This document shows positions 1-8,764 of a stretch of DNA of 64,000 nucleotides, piece after piece. Within the stretch, counting starts at the first letter, position 1. The number at the start of each line of letters is the position of its first letter. A program made the translations under genes and the position numbers. Location: assembly GCA_012862575.1 (NCBI GenBank), contig BLSF01000054.1, positions 124,001 to 188,000 of the forward strand. Direction: 5' to 3'. Below the pieces are notes generated by a model. The model searched no databases. It saw only the letters and a program-made list of their open reading frames with translations, and was not told the DNA's origin. The DNA comes from Parietichytrium sp. I65-24A. Taxonomy: Eukaryota > Sar > Bigyra > Thraustochytrida > Thraustochytriidae.

Positions 1-979
1 GTTCTATAGCTTTATCGCAGTCCCAAAGCGCTTCTTCGGCTCGCGAAAGCTTGAGCTTGACCATAGCTCGATTCAAATGCAGCACGAGTTTGACTTCATC
101 CAGGACTCTGCGCTCGTCGTCGTTCAGGTAGTGATTGTACTCATCCTCGCTGTAGAATATGTGGACAAAGGCCGAATCGTACGCCTTCTTGGCAGCCTCG
201 AAGTCTCCGCTCTTGAACAGCTCGTTGCCCCGCGCCCTCTCCGCTTGCGAGGACTTGATGCGCTCCTCTAGCGTCGGAGGGGGGTTCTCTTCGAATCTGC
301 GCCGTTCCTCGCGCTCGCGCTCTAGCTTGGACTGCTCCATCTGCTCCCGAGTGGGCATGTGTGGAAGCTTCTTCTCCCAGTCGACCATTTCAAACTCGAA
401 AAAGACAAACGCGTTGGGCGGAACCTTGGGAGGATAGCCCTCGCTGCCATACGCCCAGGCTGGCGAGCAAATAAACTCGGCAACTTCGCCTCGGCCCATG
501 CGCTCCATGCACGCGTCCCAAGCTCTGCACCGGCCGTACACTACGTGGTGCGGATCCATTGCCTCTTTCCGGAGCTCGTCTTCCACCACATCCTTGTTGA
601 ATCTCCCCAGAATGATCTCGTGTGGGTCGTCCGTGCCGCCCACATTCACGCCGCCGATCTTCTCGCGCGTGGTCTCAAAAATGTTGTCCCACTTTCGGCT
701 TTCGGCGTTCCACAACTTGCCCACAAAGTGAAATTTCACGGGGCAACCTGCTTCCACGAACCCTCCTCCCAGCGTCCCGTCCCGAACCCATCTTTTCAGC
801 AGAGTGTAGTCCCCTTCTGGCGAAACGTCTACGAATCCTTCTTCCAGCTGCTGCTGGACGAACTTGGACGGCTCCATTATCTCCTTGTTCCTTTCTCTCA
901 CGCAGTGCAGACACTTGCCATCGCGACGCACGACTCCCGTGCCCCATCCTCCGCACGCCTCGCACTTATTCACCTCCAT
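1..979 (-). CDS. FKBP-type peptidyl-prolyl isomerase with TPR domain (5' part, runs off left edge)
   Basis: The 326 visible residues start at the ATG at 979-977. Residues 6-26 carry a CxxC...CxxC pair (C6, C9, C23, C26), possibly a small zinc knuckle. Residues 60-201 form a divergent FKBP domain ending in the family signature (AYGSEGYPPKVPPNA, 175-189, then VFFEFEMVDWE). A charged linker (205-245) leads to TPR helices (ERARGNELFKSGDF and following). Family members of this FKBP-TPR layout (FKBP4/5, plant FKBP62) are HSP90 co-chaperones that isomerise prolyl bonds in the cytosol. The remaining TPRs and the stop lie outside the window. The gene is divergent from EIPR1. The leader directly before the ATG is a five-unit 6-bp repeat. 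The FKBP-TPR class is certain; exact orthology is not. Confidence 0.9.
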   Translation of the reverse strand, partial: MEVNKCEACGGWGTGVVRRDGKCLHCVRERNKEIMEPSKFVQQQLEEGFVDVSPEGDYTLLKRWVRDGTLGGGFVEAGCPVKFHFVGKLWNAESRKWDNIFETTREKIGGVNVGGTDDPHEIILGRFNKDVVEDELRKEAMDPHHVVYGRCRAWDACMERMGRGEVAEFICSPAWAYGSEGYPPKVPPNAFVFFEFEMVDWEKKLPHMPTREQMEQSKLEREREERRRFEENPPPTLEERIKSSQAERARGNELFKSGDFEAAKKAYDSAFVHIFYSEDEYNHYLNDDERRVLDEVKLVLHLNRAMVKLKLSRAEEALWDCDKAIE

Positions 980-980
980 C

Positions 981-1010
981 CTTATCCTTATCCTTATCCT
1001 TTTCCTTTTC
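981..1010. repeat. 6-bp tandem repeat at FKBP start
   Basis: Five units of CTT(A/T)TC lie immediately upstream of the FKBP start codon (read as GATAAG/GAAAAG on the coding strand). Confidence 0.9.
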
Positions 1011-1610
1011 AACAAAGATCTTCTCTCACGGATCTGAGTGTATGAATATGAGTGTATGTGTGTATGTGTGTATGTGTGTATGTGTGTATGTGTGCACGTG
1101 GATTCGTTGGAATCGTTGGAATCGTATGCCCGGCGCCGTTACACGCTCGCGCGCTCACTCTGTAACGGTCCCCGCAGTTGTCCCGTTTCTTTCCCTCTCT
1201 TGACTCTCCTTTGTCTTTGTCTCAGCACCAACACGGCACCACGGCGCACACATTCGTAACGGCAGAAGGAACTATTCGTGATCAGAGAACTATTCGCGCT
1301 GCCTTGTGGACCGGTGAACAACGAGCTCTTCTCCGCGGCCCAGAAAGATACAGAACTCTTTTTCTAGATCTTGTCCCAGCTATTCTGGTACATCGTCTCA
1401 TAGAGGAACGCTTCTGTAACTATAACCATCCTTACCCGAATCGCTATTTCACAGATCGCACAAAAAGAGAACAAATCGAGAACGCCACAGGTGAAAGTGT
1501 CGCGCGGACCATAAAAGAGACAGAGATAGACAGAAAGAGAGCGGACTGAGGTGTCCTCGCGTCCGTCATCTCAGCACCTCAGCACCTCAGCGTCTCGCGG
1601 AACCCATTGC

Positions 1611-1631
1611 AAGGAACAAGGAACAAGGAAC
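1611..1631 (+). repeat. 7-bp tandem repeat at EIPR1 start
   Basis: Three perfect copies of AAGGAAC end one base before the EIPR1 ATG at 1633. Confidence 0.95.
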
Positions 1632-1632
1632 A

Positions 1633-2937
1633 ATGAGCCTGTTCTCCAGCAGCGGGGCCAGCTGCGGGGTGAGCAAGCTTCCGTGCCGCGCGTTGTGCAG
1701 CGCCAACTGGCAGGGTGTCCGCGGCGGGGACACCTGCAGCCTTTTCCTGGTGGGCACGTGCGGCGCGGCGGCGGAGAACGAGCTGTCGCTGGTGGCGTAC
1801 GACGAGGCGTCCGGGGACGTGCGCGTGGTGGCGTCCGCGGCGCATGCGGACGAGATCTCCCATGTGTCCGCGCACCCGTCCGCGCGCGGCGTCGTCAGCA
1901 TCGTCTCGCAGTCCGCCGCGGACCACTCGCTCGCGGTCCTCACTCTCACCGGTCTGTCCTCCGGAGAACAGCACGACGAACAGCAGGAACAGCAGGAACA
2001 TTCCTCCGCACGCGGACCCACGCTGCGAGAAACCGCGCGCGCACCCCCGCAGCAGCGCAAGGTGCGCTGCGCTCTGTGGCAGCCGCGCGAGGACACCTCC
2101 GACGACGACGGCGGTTTTGGCGCGGGGACCAGGACGAGCGAGCGGCTGGTGTCCGTGCAGGACGGGCAGGTGCAGCTGTGGGACGTGCTGGGTGCGCGCA
2201 TGGACGCCATCGGGGACTACAGGGAGAGCAACAGCAATAGCAACAGTAATAGCAATAGCAACAGCAGTGCAAATGTGGGTGTGCGGGGCTACGGTGGGGC
2301 GTGGGACCCGCACCACGCGGAGCAGGTGTCCGCGGCGATGGGACGGAACGTGCACGTGGTGGATCTGAGGAGCATGCAGGCGTGTGCGCGGCTGGAGGAG
2401 GCGCACAAGGGCGCGGTGAGGACCGTGGACTACAACCCGAACAAGCCTTACGTGCTGGCGACTGGCGGCGACGACAGGAGGGTCAAGTTCTGGGACGTGC
2501 GCAAGGCCAACGTGCCGTGCAAAGTGGTGACGGCCCACGCGCACTGGACCGCGCAGGTGGCGTTCAACAGGTTTCATGACCAGCTCGTGCTGTCCTCGGG
2601 GACAGACGCATCCGTGGCGCTCTTCCGCATGTCTTCCATTTCGTCCGCGCCGCTGCTCGACCTGGACGACAACGACTATGACAATGACTATGACAATGAC
2701 TATGGCAATGACGGTCACCAGCGCCCCGAGCACGCGGGGCACACGGACCACCGGGGGACGACGCCGGACGCGGACACTGCCGATGCACTGGTCAGGACGT
2801 TCGACGACCACAGCGATAGCGTATACGGTGCCGCGTGGAGCGCCACTGACGCCTGGGTATTTGCCACGCTCTCCTACGATGGCAAGCTTGTCGTCAACCA
2901 CGTTCCATCTGCAGAAAAGTACAAGATCCTACTCTGA
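1633..2937 (+). CDS. EIPR1: EARP/GARP complex-interacting WD40 protein EIPR1 (TSSC1)
   Basis: This 434-residue WD40 beta-propeller matches animal EIPR1 along its length: HADEISHVSAHPSARGV near the N-terminus, the central NPNKPYVLATGGDDRRVKFWD repeat (about 272-292), the HWTAQVAFNRFHDQLVLSSG blade, and the C-terminus SLSYDGKLVVNHVP...YKILL. EIPR1 binds the EARP and GARP tethering complexes and supports endosome recycling and dense-core vesicle sorting. Two low-complexity insertions sit in loops: alternating Ser-Asn (about 198-212) and a repeated Asp-Asn-Asp-Tyr (about 345-358), both encoded by short DNA repeats. The length is close to the human protein (387 aa) plus these insertions. It is intronless, and the ATG follows a three-copy 7-mer leader repeat. 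Confidence 0.95.
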   Translation: MSLFSSSGASCGVSKLPCRALCSANWQGVRGGDTCSLFLVGTCGAAAENELSLVAYDEASGDVRVVASAAHADEISHVSAHPSARGVVSIVSQSAADHSLAVLTLTGLSSGEQHDEQQEQQEHSSARGPTLRETARAPPQQRKVRCALWQPREDTSDDDGGFGAGTRTSERLVSVQDGQVQLWDVLGARMDAIGDYRESNSNSNSNSNSNSSANVGVRGYGGAWDPHHAEQVSAAMGRNVHVVDLRSMQACARLEEAHKGAVRTVDYNPNKPYVLATGGDDRRVKFWDVRKANVPCKVVTAHAHWTAQVAFNRFHDQLVLSSGTDASVALFRMSSISSAPLLDLDDNDYDNDYDNDYGNDGHQRPEHAGHTDHRGTTPDADTADALVRTFDDHSDSVYGAAWSATDAWVFATLSYDGKLVVNHVPSAEKYKILL

Positions 2938-3455
2938 GAGAACCAATTTCCGCTGTGTACCCTATATCACGACTAAACGACGGCCAAGCTCTGGCTCTCC
3001 CTCTTATCTCTCAGACACCCACCAATGCCACACGTGCTCGGTCCTTGCCATCCTCGGTGTGTATGTGTGTGCAGAAATCTGAATGACATTGAAACGCCTT
3101 TTCTCTCTTGCCGGAAATTCTCTTTGTTTTGTTGAACAACTACAGAGTGAGAGAACTGAGAGAACTTACAGAGCCTATTTTGTTTGACGACCGAAAGCGA
3201 GGAGGACACAACAAACAAAGTACACCAATAGGAGTCGGCTGCACACACTATCGATCGATTCGATGCATCCACGTCTTGCACTTACACGGCCGCGAACCAC
3301 ACGAGTGGATTGCACTCGTCTGTTTCCCAGTCCAAAGGCAACAAGAGGAAAGGACATCAAAAAGCAATTAGGAAGAAAATTGGTTTCTTTGAGTTTTTGT
3401 AGAGGATTTAGATGAGGACTAAAAGGTAATAAACACACACAACAAATCATCATCA
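2938..3455. other. Convergent 3' intergenic region
   Basis: This AT-richer stretch holds the 3' ends of EIPR1 (+) and CWC22 (-). No protein-like frame, tRNA or repeat of note was seen. Confidence 0.6.
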
Positions 3456-6158
3456 TCACTCTCCCCTTGCCGAGTCAGACGACGACCCCGACTCCCTCAT
3501 CCTTCGCCGCTCCATCCGTTCTTTCCGCGCCTGACGCAATCGCGCCTGGCTCCCCTGACTTCCTTCCGAACCTACAGACCTAGATCGCTCGCGAACGCGG
3601 TCCTCAGCCCCCGACGCTGCTCGGCTCATTTTCTTTTTCTCGCCGCGCTTCGCTTCCTCGTCAGTGTTGGAGCTACTGGGGGACCGTTTCCTTGACGTCC
3701 TCCTTCGCTTCTTACTTCGCCGCCGATCCTCCGTCGACGAGGAACTCGAGCGCCCCCGCCCCCGCCGCCGACGCGACCGTCGCGATCGTCGCGAACGAGA
3801 TGACCTGCTTGAAGACGACGAGGAGGTAGACGACGACGATCCAGACGACGACGATGATCCAGTCGAAGACCTCGAGTGCGACCTTGACCTCTTCGGCTCC
3901 GCCGTGCCAAAAATCTGAGCACGAGGCGCGGTGCTGAGATACTCCCTCATCCGGTCAGTCAGCGCTCCAAGACCAATGGACGTGAAAAACCGAATCGCAA
4001 ACTGCGCAGCCATCGGGTTGTCTTTTGGCATGATGTTTCGGAAGGTATGCTGCATCTGCGGATCATTGAAGCGCTCTCGCAGCTTGGGCACACCCATGTC
4101 CTTCGACAGCTCTTGGCACAGAACCTTGATAAATATGCGACTTGATGAGGTTGTCTCTTCCTCTGTGAGTCGAATAGACTCGAAAACGCTCCATGGCATT
4201 GCGTCCGTGTACAGCAAGTGGGAGAACAGCATGGCCACATTCATGAGCTTATTGGTCTCCAAACGGTGGATCGATTGATACTGTTCGAGGAAACCTTCCA
4301 TAAATGCCGTTTGGTATGCGCGAGACAGCCGGCAAAACCTTTCCGCGATGAGTCCATAGTACTTCAAATAAGTCTTCTCTTGACTGCAACACTCAATCAC
4401 CATATTGACCAGCTCCATTTCCAAACCTGGCTTTATCCTCATTTGCAGCAGCTTGTGGCTGGCCTCCTCATGCGAAAGAGACGACATAATTGTCAAGTAG
4501 ATTGACTTTCGAAGCTCAACAAGCTCGCCCTCCGTGACATCTATAAATGGCTCGTTCTCCTTCACAACCTGGCCAGCAGACGGTTGAGCAGCAGCATCTG
4601 CATCTCCGCCGTCTGCAGAGGCCTTCTTTTTCTTCTCCTTGCCCATGGCACGGCCTTTGAACAGCTCATCGTCCTTCTCGCTGCCTTCACTACTGACAGA
4701 CTCGGAGCTGTCGCTGTCCGACCCGGTCGCCGTGGAGGAGCTGTCGCTGTCGTCTGCAATACCCAAAATCTCTTGCTGGACTTTCTCCCAAAGCTTTTCG
4801 TTCTCCTTGAATTCTTTTTCAGCGTGAAAGGAGTCCAGCTCATACTGGGGGTCCAATTCATCATCCAACCGAATGGTGTGCGTGATCTGGTCGTCGCTTT
4901 CTACGAGGTCCAAGTCAGGCTTGACTATCGCCGGGAACGACTCGAAAGCGTTCTTGCGAACCTTGAATAGCTCCTCTATCATATACTGCACCCTATTGTT
5001 CACTTTGCCTTCCTGCAAAATGACCCGCAGTTGTTCGAAGACGCTGTGCAAACCACGCGGGATCGCCTCTCCCAGATAGTGACCAACCTGCTTCACAAAG
5101 TCAACGACAAGCTCCACGCTATCGTTGGTGCAGTTTTTCAACAGCAGCTGACATACCTGCAGCGCGAGGACCTCGTGGGCAATTTGTTGATTTACAAGAT
5201 GAGCCATGAACTTCACCAAGGCAAGCGATTTGGGCTTGTTTCGGCGCTGAAACTCTTGGCGAAACTCATACACAACCCGAGTGACCAGCAGTTCCCCTGC
5301 CTCGGGAATTTTCGTATTCACCACGGCCGCCGCCGCTGCATAAACGTTCGTGTAGGTCGGGGAGGCAAGCTGTGCTTTCATAAGGGCCTTCGTTAAAATG
5401 CCGCGACCCCTCACCAGGTTATGTTCGAAGATGTGAGGGAGGACCTCCTTGATGTTGACGATTGTCATACGGTTGATCACACCATTGATCCCCTTGTGCA
5501 GCTTGAACCAAGTCTGCTTTTGATGCTGCTCACTCCAACGCTTGACCCGGAAGCGCTTGAACTTTTCCAGCTCCCTTCGCCGCTGGGGTGCTATGTAAAT
5601 ATCTAAAGATTGCTTTCGCGCTAACCATTCTAGTCTCCTCTCCCGGCGTTTCCGCTCCTCCTCTCGGTCGCGCGATCTGCCCCGGGACCGTCTCCTTCCC
5701 TTTGAGCGAGACCTGGACATGCTTCTCGAATTGGATGATGACGACCGAGACCCCGATGAAGACGATCCTGATCTTGATCTTGATCTTGATCTCGACCTCG
5801 AGCTTGATCTTGATCTTGATCTCGACCTCGAGCTTGATCCCGAGCTCGAGCTAGATCTCGAGCTAGATCGGCTTGACCGCGACATGGACGAGCGTGAAGA
5901 CAAAGATCTAGATGAAGACCTTGATCGAGACCTTGAAGAAGACCTCGCGGACCTCGCAGACCTCGTTCTGCGCCTGGACCGCCTCCGCGATTCATCCCTA
6001 GAGTCTTCCGACTTGGCTCGATCGCGCCGATCTACGGGGTTCGAGACCTTTTCTGCGCCCTCTGCCTCCTCTTGGCGCTCTCGCACTGGATCCTTTGATA
6101 CCGGTTTGCCATCGCCCTCATCACCAGCTGCGTATCCCGGATCCATTCCGCCGTTCAT
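3456..6158 (-). CDS. CWC22: Pre-mRNA-splicing factor CWC22 (MIF4G + MA3, RS tails at both ends)
   Basis: The ATG at 6158 gives 900 residues; the frame opens 15 bases earlier only at a GTG. The N-terminal ~55-175 residues are an Arg-Ser-rich domain. The conserved start of the CWC22 core (IYIAPQRRRELEKF, about 190-205) leads into a MIF4G domain (about 225-415), an acidic Ser-rich linker and an MA3 domain (about 540-640). The conserved segment MPWSVFESIRLTEEETTSS follows, then a second RS/Arg-rich tail (about 754-860). CWC22 is a spliceosome component that binds eIF4A3 through MIF4G and so recruits the exon-junction complex. The presence of a full CWC22 shows that splicing exists in this organism even though the window's genes look intronless. 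Long GATCTT/GATCTC codon runs encode the RS region (about 5700-5990). Confidence 0.95.
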   Translation of the reverse strand: MNGGMDPGYAAGDEGDGKPVSKDPVRERQEEAEGAEKVSNPVDRRDRAKSEDSRDESRRRSRRRTRSARSARSSSRSRSRSSSRSLSSRSSMSRSSRSSSRSSSSSGSSSRSRSRSRSSSRSRSRSRSRSGSSSSGSRSSSSNSRSMSRSRSKGRRRSRGRSRDREEERKRRERRLEWLARKQSLDIYIAPQRRRELEKFKRFRVKRWSEQHQKQTWFKLHKGINGVINRMTIVNIKEVLPHIFEHNLVRGRGILTKALMKAQLASPTYTNVYAAAAAVVNTKIPEAGELLVTRVVYEFRQEFQRRNKPKSLALVKFMAHLVNQQIAHEVLALQVCQLLLKNCTNDSVELVVDFVKQVGHYLGEAIPRGLHSVFEQLRVILQEGKVNNRVQYMIEELFKVRKNAFESFPAIVKPDLDLVESDDQITHTIRLDDELDPQYELDSFHAEKEFKENEKLWEKVQQEILGIADDSDSSSTATGSDSDSSESVSSEGSEKDDELFKGRAMGKEKKKKASADGGDADAAAQPSAGQVVKENEPFIDVTEGELVELRKSIYLTIMSSLSHEEASHKLLQMRIKPGLEMELVNMVIECCSQEKTYLKYYGLIAERFCRLSRAYQTAFMEGFLEQYQSIHRLETNKLMNVAMLFSHLLYTDAMPWSVFESIRLTEEETTSSSRIFIKVLCQELSKDMGVPKLRERFNDPQMQHTFRNIMPKDNPMAAQFAIRFFTSIGLGALTDRMREYLSTAPRAQIFGTAEPKRSRSHSRSSTGSSSSSGSSSSTSSSSSSRSSRSRRSRRSRRRRGRGRSSSSSTEDRRRSKKRRRTSRKRSPSSSNTDEEAKRGEKKKMSRAASGAEDRVRERSRSVGSEGSQGSQARLRQARKERMERRRMRESGSSSDSARGE

Positions 6159-6326
6159 GGAACGACAAAACACTCCAAGGTCTTCCTGTCAATGTTCAAT
6201 TCACAGGTCAAGTCCAACCACGGAGAGAAAGAGCAACCTGCTGTGCACAAGATGAATTGGGTGTGGCGTGAGGGGGCAAAACGATGAAGCAGCTTCTCCT
6301 AATGAAATGGCTGTCTCGCCAAGACA

Positions 6327-6366
6327 CGTCCAACGTCCAAACGTCCAATTGTCCAATTGTCCAAAG
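6327..6366. repeat. Imperfect GTCCAA-type tandem repeat upstream of CWC22
   Basis: Five units built on GTCCAA with spacers of 0-2 bases lie about 170-210 bases upstream of the CWC22 ATG. Confidence 0.85.
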
Positions 6367-7155
6367 ACAACCAAATGTTTCCTTTATTTTTTTTTCACCG
6401 TGACTGACACTCACCAGGGAAACGAATCTAGTGCACCACACCTACGAGCAAGAGCTGTCCTCGCCTGTACACACAAGCCTTTTCTTCTCCCCACACCTAC
6501 ACCTGCGCACGAAATGTGTACCCACCCACAAGTGCCACGTCTAGATAGACCGATCTACCCTCTCGCCGAAGAACGCCCTCCACTTCCCACTTGGCACCCT
6601 TCCAGCTCAAGCAGTCCTTGGCCCGCACAGAGTTTAAACTAGAGAAGCTAAACTAAGACCCGCGCCTGCTCCAAGTCAAGTGCGCGGACACTATCGTACG
6701 TACGCGCGGACACCTCGCGCCTTCCTTTTTTCCCCTTCCCATCCCGCGCCTAGCCATTTCACTAATACCTATTAAGGTCCCGGGAAAAATTCCCCTGTAA
6801 ATACTGTAAATTGCGAAGATAATCCACGTCGTAATTCGCGAATAAATCACCGCCTAACCAGGGTAGCACTCCGTAACACCCCGTCCGAAAAGCGTTCCCC
6901 AAATGCCTTCGCCCAGGGAGTAATCGCTCCTTACCGATATGGGTATGAGTAGTGAGTAGCGTCTCGCTAAGTACACTACCACCATGTGCGCCCAGCTAGC
7001 CGCGAGCGTAGCGTGCCATAAGGTCCCGAGGGAGGATGGTAAGTGTGGCTAGCGTCGTGGGTAAGGCTGTGTGGGGAAGAGGAATTGGTTGGTTGCAAAG
7101 CTTGCCAAGTGATGAAATGCAAAGTCTTTGCAAAGAATGCCAACCAAAAGTGGAA

Positions 7156-7192
7156 ACTTTCTCACATTTCTCACTCAGAAATGAGAGAAAGT
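7156..7192. other. Inverted repeat / RNA hairpin
   Basis: Two 16-base arms (7156-7171 and 7177-7192) pair with a single mismatch around a 5-base loop (CACTC). This is the clearest hairpin seen in the noncoding DNA. It lies in the CWC22/cyclophilin spacer, followed by a T/A-rich stretch. Its function is unknown; it could act as a terminator-like or processed RNA structure. Confidence 0.75.
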
Positions 7193-7433
7193 GTTTTTTA
7201 AAACTGTATTTTATAAAAAGCAAATTGGAGTTGGGTCAGAACAGCTGAACATAGCTGAACAGCATTGAACAGCCACAGATTCCACGCAAATCCATCCTTC
7301 TTGGACTTGTTCAATCAAGCTCTCCAAGATCTATCTCCAAAGCAGCAGTCCACAGTCAACGAACGCGTGGCCCAAACGAAGAAGGAAACTCACTGCCAAG
7401 ACTGCCAAGCAACGAGCTGAAGGAGCTGCAGAG

Positions 7434-7489
7434 TGACGAGTGACGAGTGACGAGTGACGAGTGACGAGTGACGAGTGACGAGTGACGAG
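7434..7489. repeat. TGACGAG minisatellite, eight perfect copies
   Basis: Eight identical 7-bp units lie about 360-415 bases upstream of the cyclophilin ATG, followed by a TTTC microsatellite. Confidence 0.97.
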
Positions 7490-7813
7490 TGAAGAAAACA
7501 CTTTCCATTCCTCCTTTCTTTCTTTCTTTCTTTCTTTCATTTTCTTTCCCTTCATTCCCTTCCATTACTTCCATTCTCGCTATTCTCGAGGCATTGTAGT
7601 ACCTTCAGTACGTGCTGTTGCTGTGACTGCGACCAACACGTCCACCATCATCCATCATCGTCCATCCCCACTTCCACTCAGCTCAACTCAAGTCACTGTC
7701 GATCAACTCACGTGGTCAGTTGCTCATAGTCGCTCAATCGCAGCACGTTCGGGGCCTCAACCATCATCAATCATCATCAATCAGGGTGGTGTGGGTTGTT
7801 GTGAGTTAGGTTG

Positions 7814-7846
7814 AGAGAGCAGAGAGCAGAGAGCAGAGAGCAGAGC
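7814..7846 (+). repeat. AGAGAGC tandem repeat at cyclophilin start
   Basis: Four perfect 7-bp copies plus a partial one (AGAGC) end three bases before the ATG at 7850. Confidence 0.95.
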
Positions 7847-7849
7847 AAG

Positions 7850-8353
7850 ATGGCGCAGAGCGTGGTGTTCTTCGACATCGAGATCGGCGGCGAGTACGCA
7901 GGGCGCGTGGAGATGGTGCTCCGCGGGGACGTGGTGCCCAAGACGGCAGAGAACTTTCGATGCCTGTGCACCGGTGAACGCGGCTTCGGCTTCAAGGACT
8001 CGGTCTTCCATCGCGTGATCCCGGGGTTCATGTGCCAGGGCGGGGACTTTACGCGCGGCAACGGCACTGGTGGGAAGAGCATCTACGGAGAAAAGTTTCG
8101 CGATGAGAACTTTAAGCTCAAGCACGACGGGCCTGGGGTGCTGTCCATGGCCAACAGCGGAAAGAATACCAACGGGTCGCAGTTTTTCCTGTGCACGGCG
8201 CCGACGGACTGGCTCAACGGCAAGCATGTGGTGTTTGGCCGCGTCAAGGACGAGAAGAGCATGGCAGTCGTGCGGTCCATCGAGTCGGTGGGCTCGGCGT
8301 CAGGCAGCACAAAGGCCACCGTCAAGGTGGTGGACTGCGGACAGCTGGCTTGA
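7850..8353 (+). CDS. Cyclophilin-type peptidyl-prolyl cis-trans isomerase
   Basis: This is a single-domain cyclophilin of 167 residues. The ATG at 7850 is preferred over an upstream in-frame TTG at 7811 because it gives the exact family N-terminus ([14 protein letters not shown]). The numbering matches human cyclophilin A, with all key active-site residues in place: R55, F60, M61, Q63, F113, W121 and H126. It is predicted to be cytosolic, catalysing prolyl isomerisation and probably cyclosporin-sensitive. There is no targeting signal. It is convergent with BLTP1, and an AGAGAGC repeat sits just before the start. The enzyme class is certain; which of several paralogues it is cannot be told. 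Confidence 0.97.
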   Translation: MAQSVVFFDIEIGGEYAGRVEMVLRGDVVPKTAENFRCLCTGERGFGFKDSVFHRVIPGFMCQGGDFTRGNGTGGKSIYGEKFRDENFKLKHDGPGVLSMANSGKNTNGSQFFLCTAPTDWLNGKHVVFGRVKDEKSMAVVRSIESVGSASGSTKATVKVVDCGQLA

Positions 8354-8764
8354 AGATGGGAGTGATTCGTGGATCTTGATCTGATTTGAATTGATCTGAT
8401 TTGATTTGATTTGATTTGATTTGATATGTGTTCAGCAAACTTTCCTTCTTTCTTTACCTGACGCGGGAATATGGATATTAATTTCACACAACCTTTGACA
8501 CGAAACGCGATGGTGAACGAACCGGTGTTCTCTTCGTCTCATTTGGAATGCTGCTTGCCGAGTTTTGTGTGAGGGGCGAGACAACACCAGGGTGAACGAC
8601 AAGTCCTGTGCGTTCAACGAGCGGGAAGAAAGAAAGAAGAAACAAAGGACGAGAGACTTGATGGTTTAAAAGTGTTTTCTCCTCCAAATTTACAAAATAT
8701 AATATCAACAACAGAATATGCGATATGCGAGAGGATAATTTTCAGCTCCGTCTCACACTCTGGC
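8354..8764. other. Convergent 3' intergenic region cyclophilin/BLTP1
   Basis: This holds a TTGAT repeat (five perfect units, 8401-8425) just past the cyclophilin stop and otherwise AT-rich 3' sequence. No gene was seen. Confidence 0.6.

Larger units (their letters stand above)
980..1632. promoter_or_regulatory. Divergent intergenic region between FKBP-TPR and EIPR1
   Basis: This stretch separates two divergently transcribed genes, so it should hold both promoters. It contains a 6-bp tract next to the FKBP start, an 8-bp TGTGTATG-type tract (about 1051-1094), a doubled CAGCACCT (1572-1587) and a three-copy 7-mer ending one base before the EIPR1 ATG. A GCGCGGAC core (about 1502) resembles a motif seen in other upstream regions of the window. 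No open frame resembles a protein. Confidence 0.5.
6159..7849. promoter_or_regulatory. Divergent intergenic region CWC22/cyclophilin
   Basis: This 1.7 kb region lies between two divergent genes and contains no protein-like frame. It contains a GTCCAA-type repeat upstream of CWC22 (6327-6366), two copies of GCGCGGACAC (6682-6691 and 6704-6713), a strong 37-base hairpin (7156-7192), eight copies of a 7-mer (7434-7489), a TTTC run (about 7513-7537) and a four-copy 7-mer at the cyclophilin start. Confidence 0.5.

Noticed and set aside
6156-6173. Longer CWC22 N-terminus starting at GTG
   Set aside because: An ATG at 6158 lies five codons downstream and non-ATG starts are unlikely here.
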